A stretch of DNA of 64,000 nt, taken from assembly GCF_004125265.1 (NCBI RefSeq), contig NZ_RDTE01000003.1, positions 5,022,001 to 5,086,000 of the forward strand. The letters run 5' to 3'. This document shows positions 1 to 7,869 of this stretch, in pieces (position 1 is the first letter of the stretch; every line of letters starts with the position of its first letter). The DNA comes from Streptomyces lydicus. Lineage in GTDB: Bacteria; Actinomycetota; Actinomycetes; Streptomycetales; Streptomycetaceae. Under the pieces are notes generated by a model. The model did no database searches and was not told the origin of the DNA. It was given only the letters and a program-made list of their open reading frames with translations. Made by a program: the position numbers and the translations under genes.

Positions 1-1200
1 CTCACCACCACGCTCCAGCACATCGGCGATCTCTTCGTCCAGCTGCTGAAGCTCGCCGTGGCGCCGCTGGTCTTCTTCGCGATCCTGGTGTCGATCACCA
101 ATCTGCGCCAGGTCAACAACGCGGCCCGGCTGGCCACCCGCACCCTGCTGTGGTTCATGGTCACCTCGCTGATCGCCGTCGCGATCGGCCTGGCGATCGG
201 CCTGCTCACGAACCCGGGCGCGGGCACCGGCCTGACCCCCAAGGACGGCAAGCTCCCCGACCACGCGGGTTCCTGGATCGACTTCCTGACCGGCATCGTC
301 CCCACCGACATCATCACGCCGTTCACCGAGCTCAACGTCCTGCAGATCGTCTTCATGGCCGCCGTGGCCGGCATCGCGGCCCTCCAGCTCGGCGAGAAGG
401 CCGAGCCGGTCCTCACGATCAGCCGCTCGGTCCTCGAACTGCTCCAGAAGGCCCTGTGGTGGGTCATCCGCCTCGCCCCGATCGGCACCGTCGGCCTCAT
501 CGGCAACGCCATCGCGACCTACGGCTGGAACCTGATCGGCAAGTACGCGACCTTCACCGTCGACATCTACGCCGGCTGCGCGCTGGTCCTCTTCGGCGTC
601 TACCCGCTGCTGCTGTCGACCGTCGCCAAGGTCAACCCGCTGCAGTTCTTCCGCGGCGCCTGGCCCGCCATCCAGCTGGCCTTCGTCTCCCGCTCCTCCG
701 TCGGCACCATGCCGGTCACCCAGCAGGTCACCGAACGTCTCGGTGTGCCGCGTGAGTACGCCTCCTTCGCGGTGCCGTTCGGCTCGACGACCAAGATGGA
801 CGGCTGCGCCTCGATCTACCCGGCGATCGCCGCGATCTTCATCGCCCAGATCTTCGACGTCCCCCTCGGCATCGGCGACTACGTCCTGATCGCCTTCGTC
901 TCCGTCATCGGCTCCGCCGCCACCGCCGGTCTGACCGGCGCGACGGTCATGCTGACGCTGACCCTCTCCACACTGGGCCTGCCCCTGGAGGGCGTCGGCC
1001 TGCTGATGGCCATCGACCCGATCCTGGACATGATGCGCACGGCCACCAATGTGGCCGGCCAATCAGTATGCACGTTGCTGGTGGCTGCGCGTGAGGGAAT
1101 CCTCGATCGGGAGGCGTTCAGCGGCCCGAAGAGCATCAACCTGGACACGGCTGCTGCTGGCGGCGCGGAGGAGAAGGTCTCCGTGCCGGCTGCTGCATAG
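1..1200 (+). CDS. Dicarboxylate/amino acid:cation symporter, 5' truncated by window edge
   Basis: This is the 3' part of a DAACS-family (GltP/DctA-like) secondary transporter, which takes up C4-dicarboxylates or acidic amino acids with cations across the cell membrane. The reading frame is open from base 1, so the real start lies upstream; the segment LKLAVAPLVFF at the left edge is the family's early membrane region, not an N-terminus. Visible family signatures are SSVGTMPVTQQV (the serine-rich re-entrant loop), FGSTTKMDGCA, and DPILDMMRTATNVAG near the C-terminus, where substrate and cations bind. The last motif continues with Q where many members have D. Substrate cannot be assigned from sequence. 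Confidence 0.93.
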   Translation, partial: LTTTLQHIGDLFVQLLKLAVAPLVFFAILVSITNLRQVNNAARLATRTLLWFMVTSLIAVAIGLAIGLLTNPGAGTGLTPKDGKLPDHAGSWIDFLTGIVPTDIITPFTELNVLQIVFMAAVAGIAALQLGEKAEPVLTISRSVLELLQKALWWVIRLAPIGTVGLIGNAIATYGWNLIGKYATFTVDIYAGCALVLFGVYPLLLSTVAKVNPLQFFRGAWPAIQLAFVSRSSVGTMPVTQQVTERLGVPREYASFAVPFGSTTKMDGCASIYPAIAAIFIAQIFDVPLGIGDYVLIAFVSVIGSAATAGLTGATVMLTLTLSTLGLPLEGVGLLMAIDPILDMMRTATNVAGQSVCTLLVAAREGILDREAFSGPKSINLDTAAAGGAEEKVSVPAAA

Positions 1201-1215
1201 CTGAGCTGGTCCATC

Positions 1216-1251
1216 GACTGCGCCCTGACTCTCCCAAGTCGGGGCGCAGTC
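1216..1251 (+). terminator. Hairpin downstream of the symporter gene
   Basis: GACTGCGCCC at 1216-1225 pairs perfectly with GGGCGCAGTC at 1242-1251 across a 16-nt loop. It lies 15 bp after the symporter stop codon and has no clear T tract, which is usual for Streptomyces terminators. Confidence 0.6.
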
Positions 1252-1597
1252 GTGCGTGCTTAGGCAGTGTCCGAAGGGACTTCCGCACTTGTGTCGACCA
1301 GTGGCACCAGTACCGCCACAACCGCAAGGGAACTCAGTACCAATGCGGTTGCGCACTCAGCACTAACGACTTACCGCCTGCCTTCAGCCTCGTCGGTGCC
1401 GCGCTGTGAGGTGTATCCGCCACATGTGCCACGTCAGCCCCCGCTGGTATTCAGCCACGCTGGGTCTCTCTGGCTGGCGTCTGGTGGCGCACTGCAGACC
1501 TATCGGGAGGAATCCCGCCATTGGCTCGTTCGGGCGCAGCGCGCTGAAGGCCCCATTGGGTAGCATGCCGGATGCTAATCGACTATGCGGGGGTGTC
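1252..1597. other. Intergenic region without a convincing gene
   Basis: About 350 bp between the symporter and the first T7SS-type gene. A short plus-strand reading frame ending near 1410 contains the string QYQCGCALSTNDLPP and may be a gene remnant, but I cannot identify it and it has no good start. Base composition falls toward the right, matching the lower-GC cassette that follows. Confidence 0.4.
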
Positions 1598-1914
1598 ATG
1601 GCTGGGGCCAGGGACGAATTTTCTGTCCATCCGGAAGACATGAAGAGCGTTGCGCCGACATTTTCCAGAGAAACTGCAAACCTGGAAAAGGCGCTCAATG
1701 CTTTGAAGCATTCCTTGAGCAGCCTGGGTGAACCCTGGGGGGCGATGAACAGGGAAAGAAGTTCGGGCACTCCTACACGCCGAAACGTGACGAAATTGTC
1801 AAGGCAATTGGCGTTCTAGTGAAGGGCCTCGACAGCATTCATGACGGTCTGAATGCGCACGCCGAGAACCACGCTCACGCTGATCATCACACTGCGAGTA
1901 CCTTCAAGCGCTGA
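1598..1914 (+). pseudogene. WXG100-type T7SS protein gene with a one-base frameshift
   Basis: The gene starts at ATG 1598 behind GCGGGGG and reads MAGARDEFSVHPEDMKSVAP, a helical WXG-type protein. At PWG the frame runs into a six-G run (1737-1742), after which the frame is wrong and stops at 1819. Adding one G gives PWGGDEQGKKFG, and the reading continues through PKRDEIVKAIGVLVKGLDSI to TASTFKR and a stop at 1912-1914, restoring a protein of about 105 aa. This is either a true frameshift, a homopolymer sequencing error, or a site of -1 slippage. It stands directly upstream of a T7SS toxin-like gene, the usual place for a WXG partner. Confidence 0.8.
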
Positions 1915-1941
1915 CCGACCACGAACACAGGGGGGATCCAC

Positions 1942-1992
1942 GTGGGTGAGTCTGCCGCAGCAGAAATCGTCCGCAAAACCACAGGCATGTAG
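1942..1992 (+). other. Original 5' end of the toxin gene, interrupted by an amber codon
   Basis: A GTG at 1942, preceded by AGGGGGGAT, opens a frame reading VGESAAAEIVRKTTGM followed by TAG (1990-1992), then WPDADSDGLRQAADAWRV, and runs without another stop into the large gene below. T7SS toxins of Streptomyces commonly have TGMWWPDAD here, so a TGG tryptophan codon appears to have become TAG. Translation of the rest would need re-initiation, for example at ATG 2047. Confidence 0.75.
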
Positions 1993-2046
1993 TGGCCAGA
2001 TGCCGATTCCGACGGACTTCGCCAAGCTGCCGATGCATGGAGAGTC

Positions 2047-3456
2047 ATGGCGACGGCCCTTGATGACGTCGCAGCGTCATGCAACAAGGCAGAAAAAAGC
2101 GTCGTAGAGGGGGCTCATGGAAAATCCATTGATGCCTTTGAGGCTTTCTGGCATCGCTACAAGAATGGCAGCAAGGGTTGGCTTCCGGAGACGGCTCACG
2201 CCTGTCGCCAGATGGCGAAGGCTCTGGACGACTTCGCTGACAAGGTCGATGAGGCCGTACACAAGCTGGAAGAGGAGGCAGCCCTCGTTGGCGCCACTCT
2301 GGTAGCCGGGACTGCCTTGGCGATCTTCACCGCCGGAATCTCTGAAGCTGCCGCTGGCGCGGCCACTGCCGGTATTATCGCTGCCGCCGAGTCCGTAGGA
2401 GTGGCTGTTTCAGAGACGGTCGCTTCCATCGCCGCAACTACCCTTACTGGCGCGGCATTCGGAGCCGTCGAATCTGTTGCCGTCGATGCTGCGGTAGCTC
2501 AGCCCATACGCATCTCCTTCGGGGACGGAGGGTTCAGCGGGACGGAACTGCTCACCGCGGCTGGGACCGGTGGCGCAGGAGGTGCCCTGGGTGCTGGCCT
2601 CGGCAGCGGCGCCCGTGCAGTTGGCCAGGCGGCGAGTGGAGCTGAGGGCGCATCGACCGTTCTGGCGGGTATCGGAAAGATTTCTACAGGCATGGACACC
2701 ATGCCCGGTCGGATGGTTACCGGCGCTGCGCTAGGGGCCGGCCAAGGCGCTCTCTTCAACGGCGGTCACATCAACCCACTTGATGTGGCAACCGGTGCAA
2801 TCGGGGGCGCGGCAGGCGGACGGCAATCGAGGAACCGGACCGTGGGTACAGAAGATTTTCTGCCATACTCCGGTTCCTCTGATCACATCGATTCCCCGCA
2901 ATCCCCGAAGGCTGAAAGGACGTATGAGCGAATACGGCAGACCGAAGGGGATACGCATCGAATCTCGGAAAATACCGGAATTAAAAAGGATGTCCTTGAT
3001 CGCATCAAGGGGCATATCTTTCATGATAAACATGAAGACGTGGTGGTAGATCGCGGAAAGAAGGCGACCGGCAGGTTTGCGCCGATGGATCACATTGCCG
3101 ATCTATGGACGAAGGCTGAATCCGGCACGCTATCCGGAGAGGAAGCGGGGACTTTCAAGCGTTGGGCAGCTCACGAAGGTGTGGAGAGTGCACTGATGAG
3201 GGAGGGGATACCCTATCGGTCGGACGCGTTGGAAGCATACGACAACGAATTGGAGATGTACGACCCGTCGCCGGAACACTGGGGGGCTCACGATGTTGCA
3301 CCCCATGAGTACGCGAAGAACCCGGATACCGGGGAAGATGAGCCCTTTAGGGCGTGGCCCAAAGTTGGACTTCCTAGGCCCGACTTGAAAATCGCCGACG
3401 ATCTCTCCAACCTGGACGAGGTCATTGCCCTGATACGAAAAGGTAAGTCGATATGA
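2047..3456 (+). CDS. T7SS-type polymorphic toxin-like protein, N-terminus lost to a nonsense codon
   Basis: The protein has a helical WXG-like N-terminal region (to about residue 85), a long Ala/Gly-rich hydrophobic stretch (about 85-250), and a distinct charged C-terminal domain (about 270-469). This layout is typical of T7SS-exported polymorphic toxins. The C-terminal domain contains RISENTGIKKDVLDRIKGH, then HEGVESALMREGIPY and GAHDVAPHEYA. The HExxxE pattern plus later histidines could bind metal, but I do not recognise the fold and assign no activity. The frame is open upstream to GTG 1942 apart from one TAG, so the gene is probably inactive or reduced. It overlaps the next gene by 4 bp, as toxin and immunity genes often do. 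Confidence 0.75.
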   Translation: MATALDDVAASCNKAEKSVVEGAHGKSIDAFEAFWHRYKNGSKGWLPETAHACRQMAKALDDFADKVDEAVHKLEEEAALVGATLVAGTALAIFTAGISEAAAGAATAGIIAAAESVGVAVSETVASIAATTLTGAAFGAVESVAVDAAVAQPIRISFGDGGFSGTELLTAAGTGGAGGALGAGLGSGARAVGQAASGAEGASTVLAGIGKISTGMDTMPGRMVTGAALGAGQGALFNGGHINPLDVATGAIGGAAGGRQSRNRTVGTEDFLPYSGSSDHIDSPQSPKAERTYERIRQTEGDTHRISENTGIKKDVLDRIKGHIFHDKHEDVVVDRGKKATGRFAPMDHIADLWTKAESGTLSGEEAGTFKRWAAHEGVESALMREGIPYRSDALEAYDNELEMYDPSPEHWGAHDVAPHEYAKNPDTGEDEPFRAWPKVGLPRPDLKIADDLSNLDEVIALIRKGKSI

Positions 3457-3920
3457 CTGGCACCTGTGTGAGCCGTCTGGCGCAGCGCATTATCGCCATC
3501 GATTGGAACAGCTCGGACGAGGATTTCCGAGAGAGGGTCAACTGTATGCGCGAGTTTTTGCGTCGCAGTGCCCGGTGGGCTCGACGGCTGGGGTCGCCCT
3601 TCTGGCCCTTCTTCGATGTGGCCGAGCAATTGAACCCAGCTATCCGGGCGTCTGCGCAGACGGTAGATGAGGTGTTGCAGAGTATCCCAATGCGGCCTTC
3701 GGCTGTCGCAGATACCTGCGTGTGGGCGCTCCACTTTGCCGCTCTGCGTGACGCGGGTGAGGTCCCTTCCGATCTTCCCGACCCCTACGAGACGCTCATT
3801 GATATGTACGAACTCGGGGGTGGATTTTCCCTCGACGGAACAGGGGCTGTCGAGATCGATCTGCGGACCATGCCCCTCAAAAAGCCTGAGGACTGGATTG
3901 ACCGGCCGCCGTTCATCTGA
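3453..3920 (+). CDS. Putative immunity protein for the upstream toxin
   Basis: A 155-aa soluble protein without signal peptide or membrane segment, starting at an ATG that overlaps the toxin stop (ATGA). It is acidic in its C-terminal half (SDLPDPYETLIDMYELGG, VEIDLRTMPLKKPEDWIDRP). I do not recognise the family. Its role is inferred only from its position: a small gene coupled directly behind a polymorphic toxin is normally the cognate immunity gene. Unlike its three neighbours it shows no frameshift or stop, consistent with retention of immunity after decay of the toxin. Confidence 0.6.
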   Translation: MTGTCVSRLAQRIIAIDWNSSDEDFRERVNCMREFLRRSARWARRLGSPFWPFFDVAEQLNPAIRASAQTVDEVLQSIPMRPSAVADTCVWALHFAALRDAGEVPSDLPDPYETLIDMYELGGGFSLDGTGAVEIDLRTMPLKKPEDWIDRPPFI

Positions 3921-3980
3921 GAAGAGTGTCGACGGTGCGCTTGACTGAGCCTCCTGAGCGTCCTCCAGTGCCCCTCTGCT

Positions 3981-4007
3981 GGGGCCGCCCAATCGACGGG
4001 CGGCCCC
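3981..4007. terminator. Bidirectional hairpin between convergent genes
   Basis: GGGGCCGCCC (3981-3990) pairs perfectly with GGGCGGCCCC (3998-4007) over a 7-nt loop. It lies between the plus-strand immunity-like gene and the minus-strand gene ending at 4084, so it can serve both. Confidence 0.75.
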
Positions 4008-4083
4008 CGTCGGGCGGCGCCTCACCGCTCCGGACGCCAATAGAGATGGCCTTCGAGGGAATCAGTCCTCTGCCTGATCCCGC

Positions 4084-4554
4084 TCAGCGCCGACTGGCCA
4101 CACCCTGATGTTCCAGATTCTTGGACCTGGGGCCAAGGCCGATCGAAGCCGGATCGGTATCTGCCGGAAGGTCCTCGGGTTTCGGATCGCGGATGTGGAC
4201 AGTGCCCTTGGCGGTGACGAAAAGCCCTTGTGCGGGAGCCTTCACGTCGGCAAGGTGTTGCAGGTCATCCTTGGCTTTCTTGAGCTCACCATAAACGTCG
4301 GCCAGAATTCCGTGTATGCCCTTGGCCTCAACCCCGGCGGCATCAAAATCTTTGTGGCACATGGCCAGCTTCATCCGGGCCACCTGTACGGTCATCATCG
4401 GAGAGGTCCGCTCAGCCGCATTGAACGGCTTCTCCACGTGATCCGTGAAAGAGGTGAGTAACCCTTTCATGCGGGTCGGCATATCGGCCCAGCGCTCCAC
4501 TGCCTCCCTGAGATTTCGCAGTTCCAGGTGGTAGAGCTGTTCATAGGTAGGCAT
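4084..4554 (-). CDS. WXG/LXG-like T7SS-associated protein, probably C-terminally truncated
   Basis: A 156-aa helical protein starting MPTYEQLYHLELRNLREAVERW at ATG 4554, with GGGGGA six bases upstream. The first 100 residues resemble the helical export domain of larger Streptomyces T7SS substrates, including WADMPTRMKGL, the segment GILADVYGELKKAKDDLQHLAD and then GLFVTAKGTVHI. Such proteins normally continue into a long linker and effector domain; here the reading ends after LEHQGVASRR, and nothing recognisable follows before the hairpin. I infer a truncated toxin or substrate, though a naturally short protein is possible. Confidence 0.65.
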   Translation of the reverse strand: MPTYEQLYHLELRNLREAVERWADMPTRMKGLLTSFTDHVEKPFNAAERTSPMMTVQVARMKLAMCHKDFDAAGVEAKGIHGILADVYGELKKAKDDLQHLADVKAPAQGLFVTAKGTVHIRDPKPEDLPADTDPASIGLGPRSKNLEHQGVASRR

Positions 4555-4622
4555 GGACAATCCCCCGTGCGTTCAATAAGTGATCAAGGTGGCGCTGTCA
4601 GGCAGAATGCAGGCGGTGGGGT

Positions 4623-4966
4623 TCACCCAAAGGGTGACCGTCTGCCCATGTCTGCGTTCTGAACGACCGAAGTATTCTCCGTCTCGGTGGAGGAGTAGTT
4701 CGCCGCGGTTTCTTTGCACTGGCTGCCCAACGTCACGCAGATAGCCTGCAGCCCCGAGGACTGCTTGGACCACGTTTCGGCAACGTCGGCCAATGCCTTT
4801 CCCAGTCCCCCTCCCAGTTGCTCCCGCCGAAATCCTTGGCGGCGGCCAGGGTCTCATCAACCGGTCGGTGTCCGACTGCCTTCGTTTCGCCCGCCACCTC
4901 GGTCGCGCCCGCGCCGGCCTTGCTTAACGACTTGGGATTCCCTATTTCTGTGTCTTCGAATTTCAC
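4623..4966 (-). pseudogene. Small WXG-type protein gene with a one-base frameshift
   Basis: Starts at GTG 4966 behind AGGGGAT and reads KFEDTEIGNPKSLSKAGAGA to FGGSNWEG. In the run of five bases at 4807-4811 (G on the coding strand) the frame is lost and would stop at 4733. One extra G gives NWEGGLGKALADVAETWSKQ, continuing through LGSQCKETAANY to a stop at 4623-4625, a protein of about 114 aa. The break lies directly after the W-x-G turn, exactly as in the gene at 1598. The gene sits upstream of, and reads toward, the truncated gene at 4084-4554. Confidence 0.78.
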
Positions 4967-5257
4967 TGCTATCCCCTGTGTTCTCCCTGCCGGACCGGCA
5001 GCGTGAGTCGTTCCGTTCTGATCATGGACCCTAACAGTCATAAGTCCGCTGGCCGCCGTAGATTTCAGCCGAAACATCGCATGCTGATCAGTGGTGTTCA
5101 TTGCCTCGATCGCGGCATTTTTTATGACTGATCCGCGTTGTGGTCAAGGGGGCTTGCCTCGACCGGTCCACCGCCGTACGAGGCTGAAATCCGAGGTGCT
5201 GTGGAACGACGCCAATCCTTGACCGTGATGCGTAGGACGGCTTGTTGTCGGACGGCG

Positions 5258-6136
5258 TCAGCTTTCTGTCGCTCCCGTATGGCCCAGGATTGCCGCGGCG
5301 AGTGGCTTCAGTACGGCGGGCGGCAGTGCGTGTCCCATTCCCGGGATCTCGACGAGGGACGCGCCGCGGACGCACTGTGCGAGGTGCTGGGGGTGTGGCG
5401 GTGGGAAGACCGGGTCGGCGGGGGCGCAGATGACGAGTGCCGGCACCTCGTTTTCGGCGAGCTGATCCGTGCGGAGCATCCCGTCGTGTGCCGCGCGGCC
5501 GTGTGCGGTGCTCGTCCGGTAGTGCCCGGTGTGGTCGATGACGCGCTGTGCAAGCGTACGGAAAGAGTCGGCGTCGAAAGGGAGTTGGCCACCGGCGAGT
5601 ACCCGACAGTGTTCGATCTGGCGCTGCACCTCGGCCGCCTGGCCGTGATCCTCGACCGGGCGGGCCCACAGCTCCAGGAGCTCGGGCGCGATGCCCGGCA
5701 GCTCGTCGACCGGGACCGTGCCGCCGTCAGGGCGGGTGTACGGGGTGCTGCTGAGGGCGTTGGTGCTGATGAGAGTGGCGCTGAGCAGTCGGTCGGGGTG
5801 GTCGGCGAGCACCATCTGGGCCAGCATGCCGCCCAATGACATGCCGACGATATGAGCCCGGCCGATACCCAGCCCGTCCAGGACCGCGATCACGTCGTCC
5901 GCGAGATCGGCGATCCGGTAGGGCTGCTCCTCGAAGGGCCAGGTCGAGCGGCCGGTGTCGCGGTGGTCGTAGCGGATGACCCGGTGGTGCGCGGCAAGCG
6001 CATCCACCAGTGGCTCCGGCCAGCCGATGCCGCTCGCCTGCGCGCCCATGAGCAGCAGCAAGGGGTCCGCATCGTCGGCACCGCGCTGCTCGGTCCACAG
6101 GCGGATGCCGGGGGCGGCGTCGATGAACTGCTGCAT
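5258..6136 (-). CDS. Alpha/beta hydrolase
   Basis: A 292-aa cytoplasmic hydrolase of the alpha/beta fold. It shows the oxyanion-region segment LLLLMGAQASGIGW, the YDHRDTGRS motif, the nucleophile elbow GMSLGGM (Ser), a candidate acid in PADPVFPP and the terminal histidine in IPGMGHALPP. These are features of the family that includes aclacinomycin methylesterase-like enzymes and other esterases; the substrate cannot be inferred. The start chosen is ATG 6136, which has GGAGG eight bases upstream; an open frame extends further but lacks a ribosome site. It is transcribed away from the TetR gene, with a perfect palindrome between them. Confidence 0.88.
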   Translation of the reverse strand: MQQFIDAAPGIRLWTEQRGADDADPLLLLMGAQASGIGWPEPLVDALAAHHRVIRYDHRDTGRSTWPFEEQPYRIADLADDVIAVLDGLGIGRAHIVGMSLGGMLAQMVLADHPDRLLSATLISTNALSSTPYTRPDGGTVPVDELPGIAPELLELWARPVEDHGQAAEVQRQIEHCRVLAGGQLPFDADSFRTLAQRVIDHTGHYRTSTAHGRAAHDGMLRTDQLAENEVPALVICAPADPVFPPPHPQHLAQCVRGASLVEIPGMGHALPPAVLKPLAAAILGHTGATES

Positions 6137-6233
6137 GGGGCTGTCCTCCAGGAGGGGAGCGGCGCAAGGGCATCGCGTCCGGATTTGCGTGCAGGCGTTC
6201 CTGATGTGCGGGCGCGTCAGCATTTGACGGCGC

Positions 6234-6249
6234 GACGATACGTATCGTC
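6234..6249. promoter_or_regulatory. Perfect 16-bp palindrome upstream of the hydrolase gene
   Basis: GACGATACGTATCGTC is its own reverse complement and lies about 100 bp upstream of both the hydrolase start (6136) and the TetR start (6345). Its length and symmetry suit a dimeric repressor. It differs from the TTACT/AGTAA operator nearby, so two regulators may act in this interval. Confidence 0.6.
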
Positions 6250-6304
6250 TCGCTATGGCGGGAACGTGTCAAGGGGGGGAGGCCGGGGGTCGAAGATCGT
6301 AAAC

Positions 6305-6318
6305 TTACTTTGCAGTAA
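6305..6318. promoter_or_regulatory. Candidate TetR operator, upstream copy
   Basis: TTACTTTGCAGTAA has TTACT and AGTAA arms around TTGC and lies 27 bp before the TetR start. A nearly identical, perfectly symmetric copy lies at 7365-7378 upstream of the acyl-CoA ligase gene. The pairing suggests autoregulation and control of the ligase by this TetR protein. Confidence 0.72.
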
Positions 6319-6344
6319 AGGGGCGGGACGGAGGGACATCCAGG

Positions 6345-7049
6345 GTGGGAGCTGTGAAGAGCAAGCGGGTGCCGCGCGCGGTCCGGGAGCAGCAGATGCT
6401 GGACGCCGCGGTGCTGACGTTCGCACGGCGTGGTTATGCGGCGGCCTCGATGGACGAGATCGCCGAGGTGGCGGGGGTCTCCAAGCCTCTGGTCTACCTC
6501 TACCTGAATTCGAAGGAAGACCTGTTCAGCGCGGTGATCCGGCGGGAGTCGGAGGCGCTGGTGGCGGCCGTGACGGCGGCCGTCGAGCTGGGGGCGACGG
6601 CTGACCGGCAGCTGTGGAGCGGTCTGCGCGGGTTCTTCGCGCACACCGCCGAGTACCCGGACGGCTGGGCCGTACTCCATCAGCAGGCACGGACGCACGG
6701 TGAGCCCTTTGCGCGCGAAGTGGCCGTGGTGCGGGCGGAGATCGTCGCACGTGTGACGGAGCTGATCGGTGCGGCCGCAAAGGAGGCGGGATGCGCCGGC
6801 GAGCTGGCCGAACGGGAGGTCGCCGGCCTTGCCCATGCCCTGGTCGGCGCGGCCGAGTCCCTTGCCGGGTGGGCCAACGCCCGTATGGATGAAGGGCCTT
6901 CGGGGGAGCGTGAGCATCCGTCGGCGAGGGACACGGCGGCCACGATGATGAACTTCGTCTGGGCGGGCCTCGGCCGGCTGATGGAGGGCGAACGGTGGGC
7001 GCCCGGCGGGCTCATCGGTCAGCAGGGGCGGTCGACGGTCGGGGGGTGA
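6345..7049 (+). CDS. TetR/AcrR-family transcriptional regulator
   Basis: A 234-aa one-component repressor. Residues 8-60 form the helix-turn-helix DNA-binding domain: REQQMLDAAVLTFARRGY, then SMDEIAEVAGVSKPLVYLYLNSKEDLF, the standard TetR signature. The rest is a helical ligand-binding and dimerisation domain. GTG 6345 is used as start; a second in-frame GTG at 6354 is possible. Matching palindromes in its own promoter and upstream of the downstream acyl-CoA ligase suggest that the effector is a fatty acid or acyl-CoA. That effector is an inference from context. Confidence 0.93.
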   Translation: MGAVKSKRVPRAVREQQMLDAAVLTFARRGYAAASMDEIAEVAGVSKPLVYLYLNSKEDLFSAVIRRESEALVAAVTAAVELGATADRQLWSGLRGFFAHTAEYPDGWAVLHQQARTHGEPFAREVAVVRAEIVARVTELIGAAAKEAGCAGELAEREVAGLAHALVGAAESLAGWANARMDEGPSGEREHPSARDTAATMMNFVWAGLGRLMEGERWAPGGLIGQQGRSTVGG

Positions 7050-7869
7050 GGGGGGTGCCTTACCTGTCTGCTTGCTTGCCTCTTGATTGCCGGCCTTACT
7101 GGCCTGCCTCGCTGACCGACGCGGCTCGCCGGCCGGGCCATGGATCCGGCCCGGGCGCAGAGTTGGGGTGGCGGCGCGGGCTGCGGCAGACCGGGACGGT
7201 CAGGGGCGAGGCGGACGAAAAGCCGGTCCAGGGGCGGCCGACGGGGTGCGGGCGAAGAGCCGGCCCGGGGCTGCCGATGTGGCGGCCGGAGGGGCGACCG
7301 GGCCCGGAATTGCAGAGATCAAGGGAGTTACGGCCATTGGCCAACTCCCGGTCCTCGCGTAGATTTACTTCGAAGTAAGGTTACTGTCAGGTCAGAAGCT
7401 GGGGCGAGGATGTGTTCCACGGATTCCCCCGCCGGGGGCGAGCCTTCCGCCATCGGCTGTTATCGCCGTTCCCGCGCCGCCGTAACGCCCCCTGCGCCAG
7501 CGGGTGTCCGGACCTGAGGTCCGCAATGCCAGGATGACGCCCGGTAGTCCGGCAGTCCGGTAGTCCGAAGCCCGCTCTTACAGACAGGCCGGGCGCGGGG
7601 CAGGGCACGGCGCGGGCTTCGTCCGCCGCTGCCCGGTGGGGCGATCCCTTCACTTCTCTTCCCCTCCCGACCCCGCGGTGCCGGTGGCCCCGGCCGGCTG
7701 TGGCCGGGGACCCGCCATGGCCCAGCGCGGCCCCGCGGACGGCCCTTGAGCGATCCCGCCGCCCTGCATGCATGCCCCCCATGAGCAGCCCGCCGACGAG
7801 TCCCTCCGAACCCTCGCATTCGCCCCTTCGCCCCTCCCCGCACTCCACAGGAGAAACGAGGACCCGCTC
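7050..7869. other. Long leader or intergenic region between the TetR and ligase genes
   Basis: About 820 bp with no convincing gene. It holds a bulged hairpin (7323-7349: GGGAGTT, GGCC, loop ATT, GGCC, AACTCCC), the operator at 7365-7378, and a short tandem run of GGTAGTCC/GGCAGTCC units near 7547-7568. If transcription starts near the operator, the ligase mRNA would carry an unusually long leader of nearly 500 nt. Confidence 0.5.
7365..7378. promoter_or_regulatory. Candidate TetR operator, perfect palindrome upstream of the acyl-CoA ligase
   Basis: TTACTTCGAAGTAA is a perfect 14-bp palindrome differing from the copy at 6305-6318 only in the central bases. It probably binds the TetR regulator encoded at 6345-7049. 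Confidence 0.75.

Noticed and set aside
1260..1410. Short plus-strand frame with QYQCGCALSTNDLPP
   Set aside because: No start, no ribosome site and no recognised family; kept only as a possible remnant.
1406..1597. Upstream extension of the WXG frame to 1406
   Set aside because: Arg/Cys-rich sequence unlike a WXG protein; the ATG at 1598 with its G-rich ribosome site fits the family start.
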